Of a stretch of 6,531 nt of DNA, positions 1 through 5,869 are shown in pieces. The translations under genes and the position numbers were made by a program. Origin of the DNA: an uncultured Lachnospiraceae bacterium (GTDB taxonomy: Bacteria; Bacillota; Clostridia; Lachnospirales; Lachnospiraceae); assembly GCA_902782965.1 (NCBI GenBank), contig CACZPG010000173.1, positions 1 to 6,531 on the forward strand, given 5' to 3'. Below the pieces are notes generated by a model that was not told the origin of the DNA, searched no databases, and saw nothing but the letters and a program-made list of their open reading frames with translations. Each line of letters opens with the position of its first letter. Within the stretch, counting starts at the first letter, position 1.

Positions 1-120
1 ACACCGGCCTGGCTCATCTTGGGAGCGGTGGTTCTCTCGGTATTCATATCAGTACTGGCAGGAGCATTTCCGGCCAGATGGGCATCGAAGATCAAACCTC
101 TCGACGCCATGGCAAGATAG
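1..120 (+). CDS. FtsX/MacB-type ABC transporter permease, C-terminal fragment
   Basis: Frame 1 is open from the window edge to the TAG at 118-120 and gives 39 residues, the 3' end of a larger gene. The fragment is a hydrophobic helix (about residues 4-22, LILGAVVLSVFISVLAGAF) followed by a short basic tail, PARWASKIKPLDAMAR. FtsX/MacB-family permeases characteristically end this way: a last membrane helix, then a P-A-R/A-x-x-A-x-x-x-x-P-x-(E/D)-A-(I/L/M)-R motif on the cytoplasmic side. By family knowledge such proteins pair with an ABC ATPase, which would lie upstream outside the window, and act in lipoprotein or peptide export, antimicrobial-peptide resistance or cell-wall hydrolase control; the fragment cannot say which. 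A hydrophobic helix plus basic tail is a limited signature, so the call rests mainly on the terminal motif. Confidence 0.72.
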   Translation, partial: TPAWLILGAVVLSVFISVLAGAFPARWASKIKPLDAMAR

Positions 121-230
121 AAGTTGTGAGAGTAATGTATTTGGCTGATTATTTGAGAAAATTAATAAAGCTGATTATGAGTGAAAAATGAATTAAGCTT
201 ATAATGCTAAAAAAGAATAAAGCTGTAAAA

Positions 231-260
231 AATGGGACACCCCTCATGAGGTGTCCCATT
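231..260 (-). terminator. Strong intrinsic terminator of the aquaporin gene
   Basis: There is a perfect 11-bp inverted repeat (231-241 with 250-260, arm AATGGGACACC) and an 8-nt loop. Read on the minus strand, the stem is followed directly by six T residues (plus-strand A225-A232 region), the classic intrinsic terminator layout. It lies 37 bp past the aquaporin stop codon. On the plus strand the hairpin is followed only by a mixed CTTATGTTT, so it could also stop transcription from the ABC permease gene, but less efficiently. Confidence 0.9.
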
Positions 261-268
261 CTTATGTT

Positions 269-289
269 TGCGCCCTAAAGGTGCATTTT
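269..289 (+). terminator. Weak possible terminator hairpin for the upstream ABC permease
   Basis: A 6-bp stem with one G-T wobble (269-274 with 280-285, TGCGCC/GGTGCA) encloses the loop CTAAA and is followed by TTTT on the plus strand. It is short, so it is only a candidate. It would suit the plus-strand permease gene ending at 120, facing the aquaporin terminator. Confidence 0.3.
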
Positions 290-296
290 CAACTAT

Positions 297-1010
297 TTAT
301 TTGGCATCGCCTTTGCTTCCTTCAAGGAAGTTATAAACGAGTGCTGCAAGGGTTCCACCAATGAGAGGTGCAACTATAAATACCCATACTACAGAGATAG
401 GTGCTGTGTTTCCGTCGATTGCAGCAATGATTGCAGGACCAAGACTTCTTGCAGGGTTAACGCTGGTTCCGGTAAGTCCGATTCCGATGATGTGAATTGC
501 TACAAGAGTAAGTCCAATGATAAGTCCTCCGAAAGATCCATGGTTCTGGTTCTTAGAAGTAACACCGAGAATAAGGATTACGAAGAGGAATGTAAGCACG
601 ATCTCAACCAGAAGACCTGCACCTACGCTGTCATGTACTCCGCCAAGTCCGTTTGTTCCGAGACCACCGGTCTTATCCTCAACTCCACCCATGGAGAATA
701 TTCCATCAAGGAGTGCTGAACCTGCGAGGGCTCCAAGAACCTGAGCTACTATGTAACCACAGAAATCAGTAATTGTCATTCCGCCACTGATAAGAACACC
801 GAGTGAAACAGCAGGATTTACATGTCCTCCGGAAATGTTACCAACGCCATAAGCAAGGGCTACGATAGCAAGACCGAAAGCAAATGCTGTCAGGATGTAA
901 CCACAGCCATACTCAGCATCACAGCCCACCAGCATAGCTGTTCCGCAGCCGATGAAAACAAGTGTAAAAGTTCCGATGAATTCGGCAATATACTTTTTAA
1001 TACCTTCCAT
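297..1010 (-). CDS. aqpZ: AqpZ-type aquaporin (MIP family water channel)
   Basis: The 237-residue integral membrane protein has the usual length and plan of the family: six membrane helices plus two half-helices with NPA motifs, N65-P-A (ISGGHVNPAVS) and N185-P-A (TGTSVNPARS). Aligned by eye with E. coli AqpZ, the selectivity-filter residues are F45, H173, T182 and R188, the same Phe/His/Thr/Arg set. Glycerol facilitators instead carry Trp and Gly with a wider pore. Water conduction is therefore the predicted activity, an inference from the filter. AqpZ-like GCG after the first helix (residues 21-23) is also kept. The loop between the two halves (about 105-130) is glycine rich. The start is ATG at 1008-1010, preceded on the minus strand by GGAGGT (1017-1022) with 6-nt spacing. 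The gene is monocistronic, with its own near-consensus promoter and a strong terminator, and is divergent from the zinc-ribbon gene. Confidence 0.95.
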   Translation of the reverse strand: MEGIKKYIAEFIGTFTLVFIGCGTAMLVGCDAEYGCGYILTAFAFGLAIVALAYGVGNISGGHVNPAVSLGVLISGGMTITDFCGYIVAQVLGALAGSALLDGIFSMGGVEDKTGGLGTNGLGGVHDSVGAGLLVEIVLTFLFVILILGVTSKNQNHGSFGGLIIGLTLVAIHIIGIGLTGTSVNPARSLGPAIIAAIDGNTAPISVVWVFIVAPLIGGTLAALVYNFLEGSKGDAK

Positions 1011-1056
1011 TTTTCTACCTCCGTATTAAATACTTTTAATTAACAACTATGTGTAC

Positions 1057-1085
1057 ATTTTACAAAAAAGACAACATTATGTCAA
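1057..1085 (-). promoter_or_regulatory. Sigma-A-type promoter of the aquaporin gene
   Basis: On the minus strand a perfect -35 TTGACA (1080-1085) is separated by exactly 17 bp from the -10 TAAAAT (1057-1062). The predicted start of transcription is near 1050, giving a leader of about 40 nt up to the ATG at 1010. An imperfect palindrome (GACA at 1070-1073, TGTC at 1080-1083) overlaps the -35 box and could be an operator, but it is short. Confidence 0.85.
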
Positions 1086-1107
1086 CAAAACTTATCAGTC
1101 CCTTCAA

Positions 1108-1136
1108 TTGACTTTACCTGGTATGAATGATAAACT
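1108..1136 (+). promoter_or_regulatory. Possible second plus-strand promoter upstream of the zinc-ribbon gene
   Basis: TTGACT (1108-1113) lies 17 bp upstream of TAAACT (1131-1136). The -35 matches five of six consensus bases but the -10 is weaker (four of six). It lies just upstream of the better extended -10 site at 1144-1152, so this is an alternative rather than the preferred promoter. Confidence 0.35.
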
Positions 1137-1143
1137 TATAAAT

Positions 1144-1152
1144 TGGTATAAT
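1144..1152 (+). promoter_or_regulatory. Extended -10 promoter of the zinc-ribbon/TPM operon
   Basis: TGGTATAAT is a consensus TATAAT (1147-1152) preceded by the TGn extension (1144-1146). No good -35 lies 17 bp upstream, as is common for extended -10 promoters. Transcription would begin near 1159, about 50 nt before the ATG at 1210. A small inverted repeat, GAATT/AATTC (1159-1163 and 1169-1173), falls at the predicted 5' end of the transcript. Confidence 0.65.
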
Positions 1153-1209
1153 GTTTGCGAATTGGAAGAATTCTCAGACAAAAAAGTATTAAGAAGGGGG
1201 ATATTCTAA

Positions 1210-2922
1210 ATGATTCAGTGTCCCGGATGTGGAGGAGCATTAAAATTCGATATCCGCTCACAGCTTATGATGTGTGATTCGTGTTCCACCACCTATGATC
1301 CGAAGAATTTCAGCTCCGGTGGTACTGCTGAAGAAGAGACAGAGTATAACGTTACTATCTTCAGGTGCCCGAACTGCGGTGGTGAAATTGCTTCAACGGA
1401 CGAGACTGCTGCTGCCTTCTGCAGCTATTGCGGTTCATCTACTATTCTTGAAAGCAGAATTTCCAAAGAGAAGAAACCTCAGCTGATTATTCCATTCAAG
1501 AAAACAAAACAGGATTGTACGAATGCTTTTGAGAGATTTATCAAGAAAGCTATTTTTGCGCCGGGTTCTTATAGACAGGCAGGAAAAGCAGAATCTTTCA
1601 GAGGTATTTATATGCCTTACTGGCTTTATGATATGTCACAGAGGGGTGATATTAATATTGCTACATCTACTTCACATCGAAGTGGAGATTATATTATTAC
1701 AGATCACTATATGATGAAGGGAACTCTTGATAACTATTATAATGGTGTGTCCTATGATGCTTCCTCATCTTTTGCAGATGATATAAGCAGTGCCATAGCT
1801 CCTTTCAGTGTTAAGGATATAGTACCGTTTAACCAGTCTTATCTGTCCGGTTTTTATGCTGATATTGCAGATGTTGGTGTTGGTACTTATAAGGACACAG
1901 CTACAGATCTTGCACAGGAGAGTACCTACAATTATCTGCGTAAGAAGAGTCCGATGGCCGGATATCCTTTTGATACTCCTAAGGAAAGGGTTAAGAGCAG
2001 TATAAGGACTAATATCAATGTGACCAGGTCTGCCATGTTCCCTGTATGGTTTATGTCTTACAGAAACCGTGACAGAGTTGCCTATGCTACGGTAAATGGA
2101 CAGAGTGGAAAGGTATCTGCAGACGTGCCAATGAGTGTTCCGAAGTACTTTGTATGTGCAATAGGTATAGCAGCTGTGTTGTTTGCAATATTCCAGATGA
2201 TATTTACGATCACTCCGAATCTGCTTGCTTTAATTGTATCGATTTTCGGTCTTGTGAGTGTACTTTCCTACGGTTCGGAGATGAAGAAGATTGTTGCAAA
2301 AGAGAATTATGATGATGATCTTGGAATGCAGGCTAAGGAAGCCCTTATTGAAGAAAAGAAACGTCAGCGTGTACAGGCGCAGGCCGGCGCTGTGTTTGAT
2401 GATACAGGAGTGGGGAACGGTGGCGCTTATGTTCTGACCAAGAATGATATTAAACGTGCTAAGAAGGATAAAGCTAAGCATAAGAAGGCTGATCAGAAAA
2501 GTGGAAATTTCCTGGGGATAATTGTATTTATTGTGTTTGCTTTTATTATGGGCGGTAGTTTTTTGGCAAGTGTTCTTGAGAGTGTTTTTGATAATGCAAG
2601 TATAAGTGCAGCCAGTGGGTTTCTTGCTCTTATATTCCTTATTATATCTATAGTAAGTGTGGTCAATGCTACTAAGAATATATCCAGAATGAAATCCAAG
2701 AATGGACTTCCGGCTTCGATATTTACTACTATAAGCCTTTTAATTATCATGATAATAGGTTTCTGGAATCCACCTAATGATTCAATTTATTATGGTGCAG
2801 TCGTAATAGCAGGTATCGGTATTATTATTAATATACTTGGAATCATCAGAAATTATAATCTTCTTGCGATGAGACCATTACCTCAGTTTGAGATGTATCA
2901 GGGAGGTGATGATCGTGGATAA
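1210..2922 (+). CDS. Double zinc-ribbon, polytopic membrane protein of unknown function
   Basis: The 570-residue protein starts at ATG 1210 behind AAGGGGG (1194-1200, 9-nt spacing). At the N-terminus are two four-cysteine zinc ribbons: C4/C7/C22/C25 and C53/C56/C71/C74 (CPNCGGE...FCSYCGSS). A soluble domain (about 90-308) follows, with the signatures GIYMPYWLYD and FNQSYLSGFYAD. There are then about six membrane helices (312-334, 337-354, 434-456, 467-486, 502-519, 524-546). A charged segment (355-430) separates the first two from the rest and is Lys-rich near 411-430. This resembles the clostridial 'TFIIB-type zinc ribbon-containing' family, which databases sometimes mislabel as helicase PriA; no helicase motif (Walker A, DEAH) is visible. 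The ribbons are probably cytoplasmic, since no signal peptide precedes them. Its stop overlaps the next gene by 8 bp, implying translational coupling and a shared role with the TPM protein. The biochemical function is unknown. Confidence 0.88.
   Translation: MIQCPGCGGALKFDIRSQLMMCDSCSTTYDPKNFSSGGTAEEETEYNVTIFRCPNCGGEIASTDETAAAFCSYCGSSTILESRISKEKKPQLIIPFKKTKQDCTNAFERFIKKAIFAPGSYRQAGKAESFRGIYMPYWLYDMSQRGDINIATSTSHRSGDYIITDHYMMKGTLDNYYNGVSYDASSSFADDISSAIAPFSVKDIVPFNQSYLSGFYADIADVGVGTYKDTATDLAQESTYNYLRKKSPMAGYPFDTPKERVKSSIRTNINVTRSAMFPVWFMSYRNRDRVAYATVNGQSGKVSADVPMSVPKYFVCAIGIAAVLFAIFQMIFTITPNLLALIVSIFGLVSVLSYGSEMKKIVAKENYDDDLGMQAKEALIEEKKRQRVQAQAGAVFDDTGVGNGGAYVLTKNDIKRAKKDKAKHKKADQKSGNFLGIIVFIVFAFIMGGSFLASVLESVFDNASISAASGFLALIFLIISIVSVVNATKNISRMKSKNGLPASIFTTISLLIIMIIGFWNPPNDSIYYGAVVIAGIGIIINILGIIRNYNLLAMRPLPQFEMYQGGDDRG
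2901..2907 (+). promoter_or_regulatory. Ribosome binding site that decides the TPM gene start
   Basis: GGGAGGT lies inside the end of the zinc-ribbon gene, 7 nt before GTG at 2915. The in-frame ATG at 2909 is only about 1 nt after this site, too close for initiation. The in-frame GTG at 2906 lies inside it and TTG at 2888 lies upstream of it. GTG 2915 is therefore the preferred start. Confidence 0.7.
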
Positions 2923-4228
2923 GAGAAGAGGATTAATTAATTCAAAGATTGTCTGCCCGGATATAATCATGATAGCTATAGCCGCTGTTATTATTATAAG
3001 TTTTGCATTTTCAGCTAAGCCGGTATATGCAAAAGATGGCAGTATGGAAAATACGGAAACATCCTATAAAGCTATTATTGAAGATGATGAAGATCTTCTG
3101 TCTGACGAAGAGTTAAGTAAGCTTATAGATGTCATGGAACCCATAACCAAGTATGGAAATGCATATTTTCTTACCACCAACGGTCAGGGTAAAGATACAG
3201 AAGAAGTGACCTACAGCAGGTATGAGGAAGCTTTCGAGAAGGATTCAAATGGTGTAGCCTACGTCATTAATGTTGATTTACCTGATCTGTATCTGGCCGG
3301 AATGGGAGATTTTCCTTACTGGCTTGAAAAGGGTTCTTCTTCCAACGTTATTAATGCCGGTGGAGAGAAATATGAAACAGAAGGTGAATATGCCAGTGCT
3401 GTGAGCATTTTCACTGACTATTACAAGCTGATAGATGAGAGTGACAGAACCTATCATTATGAAGTATTGGCAGAGGATGAAGAACCTAATCCGGCACCTC
3501 CGGGACTTCAGGACAGTCAGGATTCAGAGACCGGTACTTCCGATGTATCGAATAAAAATAATGAAACAGGTTACGAATCACGTATTATTGATGAGGCTGA
3601 TCTTATAAACGATGGAGAAGAGAAAAATCTTCTTGAAGACATGGCTCCGATTAACAAGTATGGAAATGCAGTATTCTATACGATCAATAAGGATAAAGGA
3701 ACCACTGTTGACGAAGCCAAGAGGAAATTCTTCGAGCTATATGGTCCTGATTCCAGTGGATCTATATTTATTATCGATATGGCTAATCGTCAGCTGTCGA
3801 TCTTTAGTGATGGAGCTGTCTATGACACCGTTACCAAGGCTAAGGCTGCTACTATAGTAGATAATGTATATCGTTATGCTTCTAAGGGACAGTATTACAA
3901 CTGTGCGGGAGAAGCCTTCAGGGAAATAGCTACGACTATGGAAGGCGGCAAAGTTGCTGCTCCTATGAGACTGGCATCCAATTTACTGCTGGCTGTCATT
4001 ATGGGACTGCTGATAGCTTACTGGATTGTAAGAGCATTCTCTATAGTACCTAAGCCATCAGAGAAGGAGCTTCTTGCTGCTATTCAGACACAGCAGAATC
4101 TCCATAATTATAATAAGGTTTTCACACATCAGACCAGGCGTTATGATCCGCCAAGTTCATCTTCCTCCGGTGGCGGAGGTGGAGGCGGCGGAGGCGGTGG
4201 CGGCGGTGGAGCCAGCCACGGTTTCTAG
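2915..4228 (+). CDS. Secreted membrane-anchored protein with two tandem TPM-like units
   Basis: From GTG 2915 the protein has 437 residues. A signal peptide (basic VDKRR, hydrophobic core 17-34, likely cleavage after VYA-39) leads to two related extracytoplasmic units, about 52-173 and 220-342, joined by an acidic Pro/Ser/Asp/Asn-rich linker (about 180-219). Both units carry D-E-A/D-D-L near the start and a shared core (EPITKYGNA near 75-82; APINKYGNA near 244-252), as in TPM (TPM_phosphatase, Psb32-like) domains. A membrane helix (about 352-375) puts the C-terminus in the cytoplasm. That tail ends in Ser5-Gly14-ASHGF; glycine-rich ends are common in bacterial TPM proteins. TPM domains are linked to phosphatase activity in the plant thylakoid protein TLP18.3, but activity in bacterial members is uncertain and I claim none here. 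The gene overlaps the zinc-ribbon gene by 8 bp, so the two are probably produced together and may form a complex. A start at ATG 2909 would add only two residues. Confidence 0.85.
   Translation: MDKRRGLINSKIVCPDIIMIAIAAVIIISFAFSAKPVYAKDGSMENTETSYKAIIEDDEDLLSDEELSKLIDVMEPITKYGNAYFLTTNGQGKDTEEVTYSRYEEAFEKDSNGVAYVINVDLPDLYLAGMGDFPYWLEKGSSSNVINAGGEKYETEGEYASAVSIFTDYYKLIDESDRTYHYEVLAEDEEPNPAPPGLQDSQDSETGTSDVSNKNNETGYESRIIDEADLINDGEEKNLLEDMAPINKYGNAVFYTINKDKGTTVDEAKRKFFELYGPDSSGSIFIIDMANRQLSIFSDGAVYDTVTKAKAATIVDNVYRYASKGQYYNCAGEAFREIATTMEGGKVAAPMRLASNLLLAVIMGLLIAYWIVRAFSIVPKPSEKELLAAIQTQQNLHNYNKVFTHQTRRYDPPSSSSSGGGGGGGGGGGGGGASHGF
3068..3940 (+). repeat. Internal tandem duplication encoding two TPM-like units
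   Basis: Unit 1 is about 3068-3433 and unit 2 about 3572-3940, each roughly 120 codons, separated by a low-complexity linker. The protein cores align (DVMEPITKYGNAYFLTTN against EDMAPINKYGNAVFYTIN), and a 16-bp identical stretch, CAAGTATGGAAATGCA, occurs at 3148-3163 and 3655-3670. The units then diverge: unit 2 keeps the more canonical IIDEADL start, whereas unit 1 reads IIEDDEDL. Confidence 0.75.
4169..4210 (+). repeat. Fourteen consecutive glycine codons (GGN tract)
   Basis: Fourteen GGN codons (a mixture of GGT, GGC and GGA) follow five serine codons (4154-4168) near the end of the TPM gene. Codon choice is mixed, so the DNA is not a pure microsatellite, but short GGCGGA/GGTGGC repeats could still slip in units of three without breaking the frame. 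Confidence 0.9.
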
Positions 4229-4258
4229 TCGATTTATAAGTATTTATTATTTGGGGTA

Positions 4259-4288
4259 TTGGAAGCAAGACTATTCGGGTAAAATAAT
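4259..4288 (+). promoter_or_regulatory. Weak candidate promoter upstream of pyruvate kinase
   Basis: In the 91-bp gap before pyk, TTGGAA (4259-4264) is followed by TAAAAT (4280-4285, 15-bp spacing) or AATAAT (4283-4288, 18-bp spacing). Neither spacing is ideal. No terminator is visible between the TPM gene and pyk, so read-through from the upstream operon is equally possible. Confidence 0.25.
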
Positions 4289-4319
4289 TATATTAAGAAG
4301 AATAGGAGAAAACGGATAA

Positions 4320-5744
4320 ATGCGTAAAACAAAGGTAATATGTACAATAGGACCTGCATGTGATAACGAAGAAACCCTGAGAAAGCTGATTGAGGAAGGA
4401 ATGGCTGTTGCCAGACTTAATTTCTCTCATGGAACTCACGAGGAACACAGGAAGAAATTTGATCTTATAAAGAAAGTTCGTGCGGAACTGAGACAGCCTA
4501 TTCCGATCATGCTGGATACTAAGGGACCGGAATACAGAATTAAAACCTTCGAGGGTGGTAAGGCTGAGATTAAAGATGGTGATACCTTCACCTTTACCAC
4601 AGACGATATCGTAGGAGATAATACAAGGGTTTCTGTAAGCTATAAGAATCTGATAGACAATCTTGAAATTGGAGACAGAATACTTGTTAATAACGGCCTT
4701 GTAATATTTGAGGTAAAACAGCTTGAGGGTAGTAATGCTGTCTGTGAATGTATTGCCGGCGGTATTCTGTCAGACAGAAAATCAATGAACTTCCCTAATA
4801 AAGTTCTTGATCAGCCGTTTCTCAGTGAGCAGGATAAGAAGGATCTGCTTTTCGGAATTCAGAATGGTGCAGATTATGTAGCTGCCTCCTTCGTTTCAAC
4901 TAAGAAGGATGTCCAGGATATGAGGGATTTCCTGGATCAGAACGGCGGCAAAGATATTGAGATTATAGCGAAGATAGAGAATCGTTCTGGTGTTGAGAAT
5001 ATTGAGGATATCTGTGAACTTTCTGACGGAATAATGATAGCCAGAGGAGATCTGGGAGTTGAGATTCCGGGAGTAGAAGTTCCATCAGTTCAGAAATATC
5101 TTATTTCAAAATGTAGAATGCTTGGTGTAAGAGTTATCACAGCTACTGAAATGCTGGAGTCGATGATCAATAATCCGCGTCCTACCAGAGCGGAGATATC
5201 TGATGTGGCCAATGCTGTGTATGATGGTACCTCGGCTGTGATGCTTTCGGGCGAAACTGCCTCCGGAAAGTATCCTATCAAGGCTCTGAAGACAATGGTT
5301 GAGACCATTGAATTTACCGAGACCAAGATACATTACAAGAAGAGATTCAGAAATGCTGACTTTGAGGTAAGAAGCACTCTGGATGCCATTTCTCATACTG
5401 CTTGTACAATGGCTATAGATGTGGATGCTAAATGTATAATCGTCAATTCCCTCAGTGGCAAGACAGCACGAATGGTAAGCCGTTTCAGATGTCCTGTGGA
5501 TATCATTGGTATGACTACTTCCGCTAAGGTTTGGCGAAAGCTGAATCTGAGCTGGGGACTTACTCCGGTAATGTGTGGAATGTACGATACAATGGAGGAA
5601 ATGTTCAGAAATTCTGTTCAGGAAGCTACGGAGGCGCTTGGACTTAAGCGCGGCGATAATGTGGTTATTACCGGCGGAACTCTGAACGGAAGCAGTGGTA
5701 ATACCAATCTTATTCAGGTAGAATCTATAGAACGTGAGTATTAA
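4320..5744 (+). CDS. pyk: Pyruvate kinase
   Basis: This enzyme of 474 residues converts phosphoenolpyruvate and ADP to pyruvate and ATP, the last ATP-forming step of glycolysis, in the cytoplasm. Visible signatures are KVICTIGPA (5-13), ARLNFSHG (31-38, with R32, N34 and S36), DTKGPEYR (66-73), IIAKIEN (215-221, catalytic K218 and metal ligand E220), the SDGIMIARGDLGVEIP block (235-250, metal ligand D244), ITATEMLESM (273-282, T276 as the expected proton-relay threonine) and the DVANAVYDGT/LSGETA block (295-314). E71 in DTKGPE is the residue associated with potassium-dependent enzymes. The length fits a complete enzyme of the A, B and C domains without the extra PEP-utiliser-like C-terminal domain found in Bacillus. 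ATG 4320 follows AGGAGA (4304-4309) with about 10-nt spacing. The zinc-ribbon/TPM operon lies upstream and a TetR gene downstream; no other glycolytic gene is in the window. Confidence 0.97.
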   Translation: MRKTKVICTIGPACDNEETLRKLIEEGMAVARLNFSHGTHEEHRKKFDLIKKVRAELRQPIPIMLDTKGPEYRIKTFEGGKAEIKDGDTFTFTTDDIVGDNTRVSVSYKNLIDNLEIGDRILVNNGLVIFEVKQLEGSNAVCECIAGGILSDRKSMNFPNKVLDQPFLSEQDKKDLLFGIQNGADYVAASFVSTKKDVQDMRDFLDQNGGKDIEIIAKIENRSGVENIEDICELSDGIMIARGDLGVEIPGVEVPSVQKYLISKCRMLGVRVITATEMLESMINNPRPTRAEISDVANAVYDGTSAVMLSGETASGKYPIKALKTMVETIEFTETKIHYKKRFRNADFEVRSTLDAISHTACTMAIDVDAKCIIVNSLSGKTARMVSRFRCPVDIIGMTTSAKVWRKLNLSWGLTPVMCGMYDTMEEMFRNSVQEATEALGLKRGDNVVITGGTLNGSSGNTNLIQVESIEREY

Positions 5745-5746
5745 TA

Positions 5747-5774
5747 TTTTCAGATGTTGATTTTGCAGTATAAT
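5747..5774 (+). promoter_or_regulatory. Candidate promoter immediately after pyk
   Basis: A consensus TATAAT (5769-5774) is preceded at 16 bp by a poor -35, TTTTCA (5747-5752, four of six matches). It begins three bases after the pyk stop and could drive the TetR gene with a leader of about 90 nt. The same bases could also form a weak hairpin (5751-5761 with 5775-5783), so the role is uncertain. Confidence 0.3.
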
Positions 5775-5796
5775 ATCGACCTGTAAAGATTTTGAT

Positions 5797-5825
5797 TTGC
5801 AATAATTACCTGTTAGTTGTATTAT
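5797..5825 (+). promoter_or_regulatory. Candidate promoter of the TetR-family gene
   Basis: TTGCAA (5797-5802, four of six) is separated by exactly 17 bp from TATTAT (5820-5825, five of six). Transcription would start near 5832, giving a leader of about 38 nt before ATG 5870. The spacing is ideal but the -35 is weak. Confidence 0.4.
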
Positions 5826-5869
5826 TTATTTTGAGAGGTGAAATTTAATAACTGGAGGTTGAACTGGTA

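Noticed and set aside
200..205. Consensus TATAAT in the spacer after the ABC permease
   Set aside because: There is no -35 at a usable distance (the nearest TTGAGA is 41 bp away), no TGn extension, and no plus-strand gene follows before the terminator.
492..1043. Three plus-strand open frames (492-719, 517-744, 822-1043) opposite the aquaporin
   Set aside because: They are antisense to a clearly conserved gene, lack ribosome binding sites and encode Ser/Pro/Cys-rich sequence with no family resemblance.
2230..2750. Minus-strand open frames 2230-2481 and 2493-2750
   Set aside because: They lie opposite membrane-helix coding sequence of the zinc-ribbon gene; their hydrophobic content is a mirror effect of T-rich codons, and no ribosome binding site is present.
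2888..2914. Upstream starts TTG 2888, GTG 2906 and ATG 2909 for the TPM gene
   Set aside because: The GGGAGGT site at 2901-2907 is correctly spaced only for GTG 2915; the others lie before, inside or directly against it.
1210..2922. Annotation of the zinc-ribbon protein as helicase PriA
   Set aside because: Similar clostridial proteins are sometimes labelled so because of their CPxCG zinc ribbons, but no Walker A or helicase motifs are present and the C-terminal half is membrane-embedded.
4074..4319. Plus-strand frame running through the Gly tract to just before pyk
   Set aside because: It is an out-of-frame reading of the TPM gene end with an Ala/Glu run from the GGN repeats; it has no ribosome binding site of its own.
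5090..5396. Minus-strand frames 5090-5326 and 5106-5396
   Set aside because: They lie opposite the most conserved part of pyruvate kinase and show no family features.
5751..5783. Hairpin after pyk as an intrinsic terminator
   Set aside because: The stem is split into 3 and 6 bp with a bulge and a 13-nt loop, and no clean T run follows directly; it is too weak to call.
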